This document shows, piece after piece, positions 21,609-30,297 of a stretch of DNA of 34,337 nucleotides. The translations under genes and the position numbers were made by a program. Under the pieces are notes generated by a model. That model was given only the letters and a program-made list of their open reading frames with translations. It did no database searches and was not told the origin of the DNA. Origin of the DNA: an uncultured Clostridia bacterium (GTDB lineage Bacteria; Bacillota; Clostridia; Oscillospirales; Acutalibacteraceae); NCBI GenBank assembly GCA_946184925.1, contig CAMHHL010000016.1, forward strand, positions 1 to 34,337. The letters run 5' to 3'. Every line of letters starts with the position of its first letter. The first letter of the stretch is position 1.

Positions 21609-21634
21609 AAGGCACCCGCGTTTGCGGGTGCCTT
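21609..21634. terminator. Bidirectional terminator
   Basis: AAGGCACCCGC-gttt-GCGGGTGCCTT between convergent genes. Confidence 0.7.
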
Positions 21635-21651
21635 GCCTGCTTGGTGAATAA

Positions 21652-22602
21652 TTAATTTGCGTCGTCGATGTTTGTGTCGCCGATGATGTAGATTGGGCGG
21701 TTCTTGACCTCGAGGTAGATTTTTGAGAGATATTCGCCGATGATGCCTATGCAGAAAAGCTCTATTCCGCCTATGAAAACTATAATACATACCATCGAAG
21801 GCCAGCCCTCGACCGGGTCGCCGAAAATCAGCTTGCGCATTATGATGAATATAACCATGATGAATGCGAGAATTGTGAAGATGATTCCGACAATCGCCGA
21901 GATTGCGAGCGGCGCGTTCGAGAAGTCAACAAAACCGTCAATCGCATAGAGAAACAGCTTCCAGAAGCTCCACTTTGTCTTGCCGGCAACACGCTCAACA
22001 TTTTCGTACTGAAGCCAGTAGGTGTTGAAGCCTACCCAGCTGAATATACCCTTTGAGAATCGGTTGTATTCGCTCATTCTCACGATAGCCTTGACCATCT
22101 GGCGCTTCATCAGGCGGAAGTCCCTCGCTCCGTCAACAATGGTCGTCTCGGACATCTTGTTACTGAGCTTGTAGAAAAGTCTCGCGAAGAACGAGCGCAC
22201 CGGCGGCTCGCCCTGTCGTGTGACGCGCCGCGTCGCCACGCAGTCGTATTCTCCCTGCTCGATGATGTCAATCATCTGCGGCAGAAGGCTCGGCGGATCC
22301 TGCATGTCCGCGTCCATAACGGCGACGTAATCTCCGTCCGCGTTGCAGAATCCTGCGTACATTGCCGGCTCCTTGCCGAAGTTGCGCGACAGAGTGATGT
22401 ACTTCACGCGTTCGTCAACCGCGGCGTAGTGCTTGAGCACCTTGGCGGTGTTGTCCTTTGAGCCGTCGTTTACGAAGATGAATTCCGAGCGGTAGCGCTC
22501 GCTGAGCACTTCGGCAACCTTCGTCAGCTCGTCAAACAGGAACGGGAGCGATTCCTCTTCGTTGTAGCATGGGATAATAAGTGATAAAAGCTTTTTCTCC
22601 AT
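21652..22602 (-). CDS. Family 2 glycosyltransferase with two C-terminal TM helices (GtrB/CsbB/DPM1-like)
   Basis: LSLIIPCYNEEESLP, VMDADMQDPP, two TM helices, GEYLSKIYLEVKNRPIY. Confidence 0.92.
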   Translation of the reverse strand: MEKKLLSLIIPCYNEEESLPFLFDELTKVAEVLSERYRSEFIFVNDGSKDNTAKVLKHYAAVDERVKYITLSRNFGKEPAMYAGFCNADGDYVAVMDADMQDPPSLLPQMIDIIEQGEYDCVATRRVTRQGEPPVRSFFARLFYKLSNKMSETTIVDGARDFRLMKRQMVKAIVRMSEYNRFSKGIFSWVGFNTYWLQYENVERVAGKTKWSFWKLFLYAIDGFVDFSNAPLAISAIVGIIFTILAFIMVIFIIMRKLIFGDPVEGWPSMVCIIVFIGGIELFCIGIIGEYLSKIYLEVKNRPIYIIGDTNIDDAN

Positions 22603-22792
22603 TGGATAAAACCTCAGTGTAACATTATTATTAGTTATTGTATCATATTACCGCGAATAGTTAAAGCTTTTTTAGAATAATGTTTTATCAAAACCGAAAA
22701 ATGTCGCTTTACGGGCGACCAAGTCTGAATCAATCTCCTTTATAATATGCTTGTAAGCTGAAAAGCAAGTAAAATGTAAAGGAGATTTTACC

Positions 22793-23446
22793 ATGAAAAA
22801 GACAAACAACAACATTACCGAGCTCGTTATCATTCTCGACAGAAGCGGCTCCATGGGAGGGCTTGAAAGCGACACAATCGGCGGTTTTAATTCTTTAATC
22901 GAAAAACAACGCAAGGAAGAAGGCGAGTGCTTCGTCACGACAGTCCTCTTCGACAACAAAATCGAAACTCTTCACGACAGACTGAGACTCGAGGAGGTTC
23001 CGAAGATGACCGACAAGGATTATTATGTCATGGGCTGCACCGCTCTGATTGACGCAATCGGCAGCTCCGTCAAAAAGGTCGAGACAATCCACCGCTACAT
23101 TCGCCCCGAGGACGTCCCCGAGCACACAATGTTCGTGATTACAACCGACGGAATGGAGAACGCGAGCCGTCAGTTCTCCGCAAAAGAGGTCAGGAAGATG
23201 ATTCAAAAGCACAAGGAGCACGACGGCTGGGAGTTCATCTTCATCGGCGCGAATATCGACGCGGTTGAGACGGCGCGGCATTTCGGAATTTCCGAGGACA
23301 GAGCAGTTAACTATCACGCCGACCGTGAGGGAACCGCTGTCATGTTTAAAAATGTCTCGCAGGCGGTTGGCAGCGTGCGCGCGCATAAGCCGCTCGCGCC
23401 GAGCTGGTCAGCCGAAATTGACGAGGATTATAAGAGCAGAAAGTAA
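22793..23446 (+). CDS. von Willebrand factor type A domain protein
   Basis: MIDAS motif ILDRSGSMGG, downstream T and TTDGMENAS. Confidence 0.88.
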   Translation: MKKTNNNITELVIILDRSGSMGGLESDTIGGFNSLIEKQRKEEGECFVTTVLFDNKIETLHDRLRLEEVPKMTDKDYYVMGCTALIDAIGSSVKKVETIHRYIRPEDVPEHTMFVITTDGMENASRQFSAKEVRKMIQKHKEHDGWEFIFIGANIDAVETARHFGISEDRAVNYHADREGTAVMFKNVSQAVGSVRAHKPLAPSWSAEIDEDYKSRK

Positions 23447-23530
23447 CTGTCACCACAATCATAGACAAGCATATTATGTAATATCCGCGGCGGAAAGCTG
23501 CCGCGGAAATTATGAATAAGGAATCCTCAT

Positions 23531-24025
23531 ATGAATAGAGTTAATTGTACGTGCGGATGCGATTGCTGCAAGAAGTGCTGCTTCGACCCCTGTGCTGTAG
23601 TGTGCGGTGCTCCGTTTGAACAGGCAGGAGATTATGCCTATATCTATAACACCGCAGCCGAAGTCGACGCTGCCGATACCGCGGTGACCTTCGGTCAGAA
23701 CGGCGCGCTCTCCGGCTCAATCACACACACCGCCGGCACAGCCGAGATTAACATCGGCAAAACAGGCGTTTATCTCATGAACTACTATGTTCAGGGCGGA
23801 GACGCCGCCGCGCAGTTCACTGTTTTCCGCAATGGCGAACCGCTCGCAGGCTCGACCTACGCTTCGACCGCCGGAGACGTCAACGGGCAGTATATCCTTG
23901 TCGCTCAAACCGGCGACGTGATTACCCTCGTCAACACCGGTGCGGCAGAGGTAACGCTCGCGGCTGAGGGAGCAGCTCCCGAGGCTGTTGTAAACGCTTC
24001 CGTAACCCTGACAAGATTATTCTGA
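23531..24025 (+). CDS. Cys-rich N-terminus plus BclA-C-terminal-like (jelly-roll) surface protein
   Basis: CTCGCDCCKKCCFDPCAVVCG head followed by an Ala/Gly-rich beta domain (GKTGVYLMNYYVQGGDAAAQFTVFRNGEPLAGSTY...VTLTRLF). Confidence 0.65.
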   Translation: MNRVNCTCGCDCCKKCCFDPCAVVCGAPFEQAGDYAYIYNTAAEVDAADTAVTFGQNGALSGSITHTAGTAEINIGKTGVYLMNYYVQGGDAAAQFTVFRNGEPLAGSTYASTAGDVNGQYILVAQTGDVITLVNTGAAEVTLAAEGAAPEAVVNASVTLTRLF

Positions 24026-24030
24026 CAGAA

Positions 24031-24060
24031 AAAGAAGCCGGGCAGCCGCCCGGCTTCTTT
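24031..24060 (+). terminator. Rho-independent terminator
   Basis: AAGAAGCCGGGC-agc-CGCCCGGCTTCTTT. Confidence 0.75.
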
Positions 24061-24085
24061 GCGCCGTTTTTTTTTGCATAACAAA

Positions 24086-24107
24086 AGCGCACGCTTTCGC
24101 GTGCGCC
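24086..24107 (-). terminator. Terminator of the small Cys-rich gene
   Basis: Minus strand GGCGCACGC-gaaa-GCGTGCGCTTTT. Confidence 0.65.
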
Positions 24108-24116
24108 TCGTTGTTG

Positions 24117-24251
24117 TCAGCAGCCGCAGCCGTTGTTGCAACCGCAATCGCCGCAACCGTTGTTGCCGTTACCGCAGCAGGAGCAGATGATGAGAATGAG
24201 AATAATAATCCAGCAGCAGTTGTTTCCGCCGAAGAATCCGTTGTTACACAT
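24117..24251 (-). CDS. 44-aa Cys/Gly/Asn-rich membrane-anchored small protein (not in ORF track)
   Basis: MCNNGFFGGNNCCWIIILILIICSCCGNGNNGCGDCGCNNGCGC*, perfect upstream SD AAAGGAGG, own terminator; 11 Cys in 44 aa. Confidence 0.8.
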   Translation of the reverse strand: MCNNGFFGGNNCCWIIILILIICSCCGNGNNGCGDCGCNNGCGC

Positions 24252-24306
24252 AATGTTTCCTCCTTTCGTCTACATTACATAGTACACAAAAGGAGAAAAA
24301 GTGTTA

Positions 24307-25131
24307 CTAAAATGATTTAAGCAGTGCAATCTCGCGCGCGTAGCCCTCGTTGTCGTTCGGAGTTTCGAGATAGCAGGGGAGAGCGCTCAGCACCGGATGA
24401 GTGACAATCCGCCCGAACGCTTCAAGTCCGATATATCCATCGCCGATTTTCTCGTGCCTGTCCTTGTGACTTCCGAGCGGGTTCTTGCTGTCATTAAGGT
24501 GGAGAGCTTTCAGTCTGCTCAGCCCGATTACCTTGTCAAACTCAGTGAGCACGCCATCGAGGTCGTTTTTTATGTCATATCCGCCGTCAAACACGTGGCA
24601 GGTATCAAGGCACACTCCAAGCTTGTCCGAGAGCTCAACCCTGTCGATAATCTCCCTGAGCTCCTCAAAGCGCGAGCCGACCTCGCTGCCCTTGCCTGCC
24701 ATTGTTTCAAGCAGGACGGTCGTAGTCATATCCTCGGACAGCGCGTTGTTCAGCAGAGATGAAATCATCTCAATTCCCTTCTCAACGCCTTGACCGACGT
24801 GCGAACCCGGGTGAAAGTTGTACATGTTCCCGGGCAGATATTCCATCCGTCTGAGGTCGTCTGTCATAGTCTCAAACGCGAATTCGCGCGTGCGTTCATC
24901 CTTTGAGCACGGATTGAGCGTGTAGGGCGCGTGGGCGAGGACTTTTGCGAAGTTATTATTCTTCATAAGAATTAAAAGCGCGTCCGCGTCGCTTTTGTCA
25001 ATTTCCTTTGCCTTTCCGCCGCGCGGATTTCGTGTGAAGAACTGAAAGGTGTTGCCGCCGAGTGCGAGCGCTTCCTTTCCCATGTTTTCGTATCCCTTTG
25101 ATACCGAGAGATGACAGCCTATGTTCAGCAT
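24307..25131 (-). CDS. nfo: Endonuclease IV (AP endonuclease)
   Basis: [62 protein letters not shown]. Confidence 0.96.
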   Translation of the reverse strand: MLNIGCHLSVSKGYENMGKEALALGGNTFQFFTRNPRGGKAKEIDKSDADALLILMKNNNFAKVLAHAPYTLNPCSKDERTREFAFETMTDDLRRMEYLPGNMYNFHPGSHVGQGVEKGIEMISSLLNNALSEDMTTTVLLETMAGKGSEVGSRFEELREIIDRVELSDKLGVCLDTCHVFDGGYDIKNDLDGVLTEFDKVIGLSRLKALHLNDSKNPLGSHKDRHEKIGDGYIGLEAFGRIVTHPVLSALPCYLETPNDNEGYAREIALLKSF

Positions 25132-25144
25132 ATTCCCACGTCCT

Positions 25145-26071
25145 TTACGCCTTTCGTCTTGTGCTGAAACGGAATAATATGATGTTCAGTATCAAAAATA
25201 CCGCAACCGCAATTAAAGAATACATCAGCATAAAGCCGGTGTCAATCTCGCTGCCGAAGATATTCAGCCTGACCGCGAATACATCAGAGGCGATTTTCGC
25301 GAACTGACCGTTATCCATTCCCTTGAGAGCCTTGTCGATGTTGTCAATCGCAGGGGAGACGAGGATATTCCTGATTAACCCGGTAATTTGTGAGCCGGGA
25401 ACGAGGTTGACTATAGTCTGAGTTGTATCGCCAAACTGAGAAACCGGTATATACGCGCCGACTACAAAGCCGATTCCGGCTGATATCATAACGCTGAACG
25501 CGCTGAAGGTTGAGCTTTTTTTGAAGAATGAAATTGCTGTCATCAGTATGATTGTCGCTGAGATTGAGCCGAGCGCTACAAGCCCGTAAAGCATGATTAT
25601 GTCGGTTGCGGTCAGAACGAAGGTTCCTGTCAGCGCGAGGAACACAAAGCCCGCCGTAAGCAGTACAAACGAGGTAATCAGCGAGCAGAGCACGGCTCCG
25701 CTGAAATACGACAGCACAATCACCGAGCCCTTGACCGAGCTTGCGTTGTAGTCAAAGTCAATTTTCTCCTGCTTGTCGGACACCATCACCGACAGCGCGT
25801 TCAGCGAAGCGGTGATGACGGCTGTTCCGATTACTCCGGCGACCATCCACGAGTTCACCAGAGCCTCGATGTCAGCCTTTTCAACCATTGATTTGAGCTC
25901 GCCGAGCGTTTGGTTGATGCTGTCAACATAGCTGTTTTTTATGAACAGAAGGAACAGCCCGAGCACGATAATCTGAGTGAGCAGCGAGAGAAAAACCGCC
26001 ATCTTGTCCTTCAGAAAAACCTTCGAGTTTCTCAGCGTTATGCCCTTGTAAGAGTTAAATGCACGCGTCAT
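25145..26071 (-). CDS. ABC-2 type transporter permease
   Basis: Six-TM ABC2 membrane protein. Start at [15 protein letters not shown], immediately after the ATPase stop. Confidence 0.85.
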   Translation of the reverse strand: MTRAFNSYKGITLRNSKVFLKDKMAVFLSLLTQIIVLGLFLLFIKNSYVDSINQTLGELKSMVEKADIEALVNSWMVAGVIGTAVITASLNALSVMVSDKQEKIDFDYNASSVKGSVIVLSYFSGAVLCSLITSFVLLTAGFVFLALTGTFVLTATDIIMLYGLVALGSISATIILMTAISFFKKSSTFSAFSVMISAGIGFVVGAYIPVSQFGDTTQTIVNLVPGSQITGLIRNILVSPAIDNIDKALKGMDNGQFAKIASDVFAVRLNIFGSEIDTGFMLMYSLIAVAVFLILNIILFRFSTRRKA

Positions 26072-26072
26072 A

Positions 26073-26981
26073 TCAGTCACCAAGCTTCTTTCCGGTAACA
26101 GTGAGGAACACATCGTCCATATTACCTTTGATAAATTCATAATCCGCGATTTCGTCGTATTTTCTCAGCAGCTCTGTCGCGGTTTTTATCTCGTCAATTC
26201 TAATCTTGTAGCTGTCGAGCGTGTATTCAAAGCTGAGTTTTTCTCTTTCGAGCAGCTCTCTGTTCTCCTGAGTATCGCCAGTATACCAGATGAGCCTGTT
26301 GCTCGCGAAACGCTCTTTCAGGTCGTGCGGAGTGCCTTGAGCGGCAATCTTTCCGCTGTCGATAATCACAACGTCGTCGCAGTCAACGGTTTCTTCCATA
26401 TAGTGAGTTGTGAGGAAAACGGTTAGCCCGGTTTCTTCCCTGAGCTTGTGGATGACTTCCCACACCTTTGTCCTCGTCATCGGGTCGAGCCCGGTTGTCG
26501 GTTCGTCCAAAAACAGAATTTTCGGGCGGTTAATCAGCGCTCTCGCAATGTCAACACGCCGGCGCTGACCTCCGCTGAGACGGTTGTAGCGGCGGTTCAT
26601 GATTTCGTCCAGCTCAAAGGTTTCCGAAAGCTCCGCAAGGCGGCTTTTTATCTCTTTTCTGCCAAGTCCGTAATACGCGGCGCGCGAGGTGAGGTTCTCC
26701 CTGACAGTGAGCTGCTTGTCAAGCACGGAATTCTGGAATACGATTCCGATGAGCTCCTTGATTTTGCCGCGGTCATTGTCGAGGTCAAAGCCGCCGATGT
26801 TCACACTTCCGGAGGTTTTGTCGATTACGGTGCAGAGAATGTTGATAGTGGTCGATTTTCCTGCGCCGTTTATTCCGAGGAACGCGAAGAACGAGCCTTC
26901 CTCAACCGTAAAGCTGATGTCGCGCACGGCATGAACATCCTTATAGTCCTTTACAAGATTTTTTACGTCTATAATCTTCAT
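26073..26981 (-). CDS. ABC transporter ATP-binding protein (DrrA/CcmA-like)
   Basis: Walker A GINGAGKST, signature LSGGQRRRVDIA, Walker B ILFLDEPTTGLDP. Confidence 0.95.
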   Translation of the reverse strand: MKIIDVKNLVKDYKDVHAVRDISFTVEEGSFFAFLGINGAGKSTTINILCTVIDKTSGSVNIGGFDLDNDRGKIKELIGIVFQNSVLDKQLTVRENLTSRAAYYGLGRKEIKSRLAELSETFELDEIMNRRYNRLSGGQRRRVDIARALINRPKILFLDEPTTGLDPMTRTKVWEVIHKLREETGLTVFLTTHYMEETVDCDDVVIIDSGKIAAQGTPHDLKERFASNRLIWYTGDTQENRELLEREKLSFEYTLDSYKIRIDEIKTATELLRKYDEIADYEFIKGNMDDVFLTVTGKKLGD

Positions 26982-27409
26982 TCTTTTCCTCCGTCGCCGT
27001 TAAAGTTTTTGAGTGCCTCGTTGATTCCCTGCTCAACCTTGCTGCTTGAAAGCCTCGTGATTATCCAGACCGTCAGGTATACAAGCAATACAATCGCTGT
27101 CACCACAGCCATCTCCGCAATGCTTTCAAACCATTTGAGAAAGTAGCCTTCGCCAAGTACGACTGTAATTATGCAGAAAAAGTGCAGCACAACTCTGAGC
27201 AGAAACTGCCCGCGCGTCGGCTCCTTTCTGAAATAAAAGAGGAAGGAGGGGAGAGCCGTACTTGCTCCGATAAAAAGCATATGCAGCGGAAAGAATCTGT
27301 CGTAGCCGTGAAAACCGGGCAGAAAAATGTTGCAGAGCCCGATTGTCGTCATAACGCAAACCGTTATTATAAAAAAGTGACTGATTACCATCTTGATTGT
27401 ATCTTTCAT
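26978..27409 (-). CDS. DUF3021 family four-TM membrane protein
   Basis: MKDTIKMVISHFFIITVCVMTTIGLCNIFLPG...; four TM segments; directly after a LytTR gene (known gene pairing). Confidence 0.8.
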   Translation of the reverse strand: MKDTIKMVISHFFIITVCVMTTIGLCNIFLPGFHGYDRFFPLHMLFIGASTALPSFLFYFRKEPTRGQFLLRVVLHFFCIITVVLGEGYFLKWFESIAEMAVVTAIVLLVYLTVWIITRLSSSKVEQGINEALKNFNGDGGKE

Positions 27410-27417
27410 ACCGCACC

Positions 27418-27858
27418 TCACATTCCGAGCTTCTTTTTTAGCTCGGGTACATATTGTCTTGAAATTATAACGACCTCATCATTTTGAAGCCTTGCCTCAA
27501 ATCTTCCGTTGAGCGACGCTGAAACCGAGCGAATCTTTCCGATGTTCAGTATCATCGACTTTGAACACCTGAAGAGCTTTGTACCGAGCGTCAGCTCCTC
27601 GAGTTCATAGAGCTTTTTCCTCGATTCGTACACATTCTTCTGACAACAGATAAACGTTTTGTTGTCAACGGATTCTATGTAATATATGTCGCCTGTGTTA
27701 ATCATGTAGGTCTCGCCGTCCAGCTCGCCCGGCAGTCTGCTGCCCGTTCTTTTCAGCCTGCCCACAAGTTCCAGTACCTCGTCGCTTATCTCGTGGCAGT
27801 TTATGACGATTTCCTCGTCCTTCGATTTCTCAACCTGATTAATTGTAATTTTGAACAC
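27418..27858 (-). CDS. LytTR-domain DNA-binding regulator
   Basis: GDIYYIESVDNKTFICCQKNVYESRKKLYELEELTLGTKLFRCSKSMILNIGKIRSVSASLNGRFEARLQNDEVVIISRQYVPELKKKLG; GTG start at 27858 with SD AGGGGTG. Confidence 0.88.
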   Translation of the reverse strand: MFKITINQVEKSKDEEIVINCHEISDEVLELVGRLKRTGSRLPGELDGETYMINTGDIYYIESVDNKTFICCQKNVYESRKKLYELEELTLGTKLFRCSKSMILNIGKIRSVSASLNGRFEARLQNDEVVIISRQYVPELKKKLGM

Positions 27859-27993
27859 GTAATCACCCCTGATTTCGCTCCCGATTGTATCACATTTTTC
27901 GCTTCTTGAAAACCTCATTTGATGTAAGCTGCGTTTTTCGGCAGGTGAAATGCATTTATATGCAAAAATTGCCAAAGTTTTGACAATTAAATC

Positions 27994-28022
27994 TTGATTG
28001 AGTGAACGTTTTGTGTTATACT
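27994..28022 (+). promoter_or_regulatory. aspS promoter
   Basis: TTGATT-N17-TATACT. Confidence 0.55.
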
Positions 28023-28095
28023 ACCTATTGATAATGCGAAAATATGGGTAATTATACCTATAGAGGAAAAATCATTCTTTGAAAGGATAGTATAT

Positions 28096-29841
28096 ATGAC
28101 GATTGAAAACATTTACCGCACAGTCAACTGCGGCGAATTAAGAGAAGAAAACATCGGTCAGGACGTGCGCGTAGCAGGTTGGGTTGAAAATATCCGCGAC
28201 CACGGCGGCGTTATGTTCCTCGATATCCGCGACCAGTACGGCGTTTTGCAGGTTGTTGTTCACGATGACAAGCTGCTTGAGAACGTCAACCGCGAGTGTA
28301 CAGTCACACTCGGCGGCAAGGTCGTAAAGCGTGACGAGGACACAATCAACCCCAAGATTGCAACGGGCTATGTTGAGGTTCACACCGACGACCTCAAGGT
28401 TCTCGGAAAGTGTAAAAACGAGCTTCCCTTCGAGGTTCTCACCTCAAAGAACGTTAACGAGGACGTAAGACTCCGTTACCGCTTCCTCGACCTTCGTAAT
28501 CCCAAGGTTCACAACAACATCCTTCTCCGCTCCAAGGTGGTAAGCTTTATGCGTGAGAAGATGACAGAGATGGGCTTCTTTGAGATTAACACACCTATTC
28601 TTTCAAATTCATCTCCCGAGGGTGCGAGAGACTACCTCGTTCCCAGCCGTAAGCACAAGGGCAAGTTCTACGCTCTGCCGCAGGCTCCCCAGATTTTTAA
28701 GCAGCTGCTCATGGTTTCCGGCTTTGACAAGTACTTCCAGATTGCTCCCTGCTTCCGTGATGAGGACGCCAGAGCCGACCGCAGCCCCGGCGAGTTCTAT
28801 CAGCTCGATTTCGAGATGGCGTTCGCCACTCAGGAGGACGTGTTCAAGGTAGCCGAGGAGGTGCTCTATGACACCTTCACCAAGTTCACCGACAAGAAGG
28901 TAAGCCCCGCTCCGTTCAGAAGAATTCCCTTTGCCGAGGCAATGCTCAAGTACGGTACAGACAAGCCCGACCTTCGCAACCCCCTCGAGATTAAGGAAAT
29001 TTCCGATATGTTCGTCGAGACCGACTTCGCTCCCTTCCGCAAGAAGTGCGTCCGCTCCATCAACGTTCCCGGCGCGGCGGCTCAGAGCAAGAAGTGGTTC
29101 AAGCGCATGGAGGAGTTCGCTCTTTCCATCGGCATGAAAGGTCTCGGCTATGTCAAGGTCAACGAGGACATGACCTTTGACGGCCCGATTGACAAGTTCC
29201 TCAAGCCCGGCGACAGGGAAGAGCTGATCGGGCGCAACGGCTCCAAGGCAGGCGACGTTATCTACTTTATCGCCGACAGCGCTTCCGCAGCTCCCAAGCT
29301 AGCCGGACAAATCAGAACCGAGGTCGCAAACCGACTCAACCTGATTGACACAAGCCGCTTTGACCTCTGCTTCATCGTCGATTTTCCGATGTATGAGATT
29401 GACGAGGACGGCAAGACAATCTTCACTCACAATCCGTTCTCAATGCCCCAGGGCGGAATGGACGCTCTCCTCAACAAAGAGCCCACCGAAATTCTCGCCT
29501 ATCAGTACGACATCGTCTGCAACGGCGTGGAGCTTTCGTCCGGCGCTGTCCGTAACCACGACCTCGATATTATGATTAAGGCGTTTGAGATTGCCGGCTA
29601 CTCCGAGGACGAGCTCAAGGACAAGTTCAAGTCGCTCTACACAGCGTTCCAGTACGGCGCTCCGCCCCACGCAGGTATGGCTCCCGGCGTTGACCGTATG
29701 CTTATGCTGCTCACCGAGGAAGAGAACATCCGCGAGGTTATCCCCTTCCCGATGAACTCCAACGCTCAGGATCTCCTGCTCGGTTCACCCGGCGAGGTCA
29801 GCGAGATGCAGCTCAGAGAGGTGCATATTAAGCTGAGATAA
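28096..29841 (+). CDS. aspS: Aspartyl-tRNA synthetase
   Basis: Bacterial-type AspRS with OB fold and GAD insert; motifs FYALPQAPQIFKQLLMVSGFDKYFQIAPCFRDEDARADRSPGEFYQLD, GMAPGVDRMLMLL. Confidence 0.97.
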   Translation: MTIENIYRTVNCGELREENIGQDVRVAGWVENIRDHGGVMFLDIRDQYGVLQVVVHDDKLLENVNRECTVTLGGKVVKRDEDTINPKIATGYVEVHTDDLKVLGKCKNELPFEVLTSKNVNEDVRLRYRFLDLRNPKVHNNILLRSKVVSFMREKMTEMGFFEINTPILSNSSPEGARDYLVPSRKHKGKFYALPQAPQIFKQLLMVSGFDKYFQIAPCFRDEDARADRSPGEFYQLDFEMAFATQEDVFKVAEEVLYDTFTKFTDKKVSPAPFRRIPFAEAMLKYGTDKPDLRNPLEIKEISDMFVETDFAPFRKKCVRSINVPGAAAQSKKWFKRMEEFALSIGMKGLGYVKVNEDMTFDGPIDKFLKPGDREELIGRNGSKAGDVIYFIADSASAAPKLAGQIRTEVANRLNLIDTSRFDLCFIVDFPMYEIDEDGKTIFTHNPFSMPQGGMDALLNKEPTEILAYQYDIVCNGVELSSGAVRNHDLDIMIKAFEIAGYSEDELKDKFKSLYTAFQYGAPPHAGMAPGVDRMLMLLTEEENIREVIPFPMNSNAQDLLLGSPGEVSEMQLREVHIKLR

Positions 29842-29847
29842 ACTAAA

Positions 29848-30221
29848 GCCTTCCCTTGGGGGAAGGTGTCAGCCGAAGGCTGACGGATGAGGGACTACGC
29901 TTTTGACAGAAGTGCTTTTTTAAATGCGTAATTCGTAATGCGTAATGCGTAATTAATTTGCAATTAGCAATGAGCAATTAGCAATTAACGCAGCGGAAAC
30001 GTACCGAGCCTTCCCTTGGGGGAAGGTGTCGCCGACAACTTGTTGGCGGTGACGGATGAGGGACTACGTTTTTGCAAGAAGTGCTTTTTTAAATGCGTAA
30101 TTCGTAATTCATAATGCGTAATTAATTAGCAATGAGCAATTAGCAATTAACGCAGCGGAAACGCACCGAGCCTTCCCTTGGGGGAAGGTGTCAGCCGAAG
30201 GCTGACGGATGAGGGACTACG
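29848..30221 (+). repeat. Modular repeat array: three palindromic A units (29848-29899, 30008-30068, 30170-30221) separated by heptamer tandem repeats
   Basis: A unit GCCTTCCCTTGGGGGAAGGTGTC-[stem]-GACGGATGAGGGACTACG repeated at 160/162-bp period. Linkers contain (G/T)CGTAAT x4 and GCAAT(T/G)A x3-4. Confidence 0.9.
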
Positions 30222-30297
30222 TTTCTCACTATTAATGTGACGGTATCGCACTGAGTATTCCCTCAAAAAGATTTCTTGTATTAAAGCCTGATAAATT

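Noticed and set aside
24111-24320. Plus-strand 69-aa Ala/Val-rich ORF
   Set aside because: Antisense of the 44-aa Cys-rich gene, which has a proper SD and terminator.
27418-27858. The local LytTR protein as the regulator of the TTGCAA operator
   Set aside because: LytTR sites do use ~21-22-bp direct-repeat spacing, but TTGCAA does not fit the usual LytTR half-site and the gene is in a separate ABC operon 10 kb away; not supported.
28017-28095. T-box leader for aspS
   Set aside because: Leader under 80 nt, no T-box sequence or terminator/antiterminator pair.
29926-30149. CRISPR array
   Set aside because: Repeats are 7-mers in direct tandem without spacers, and A units are 160 bp apart with conserved linkers; no cas genes.
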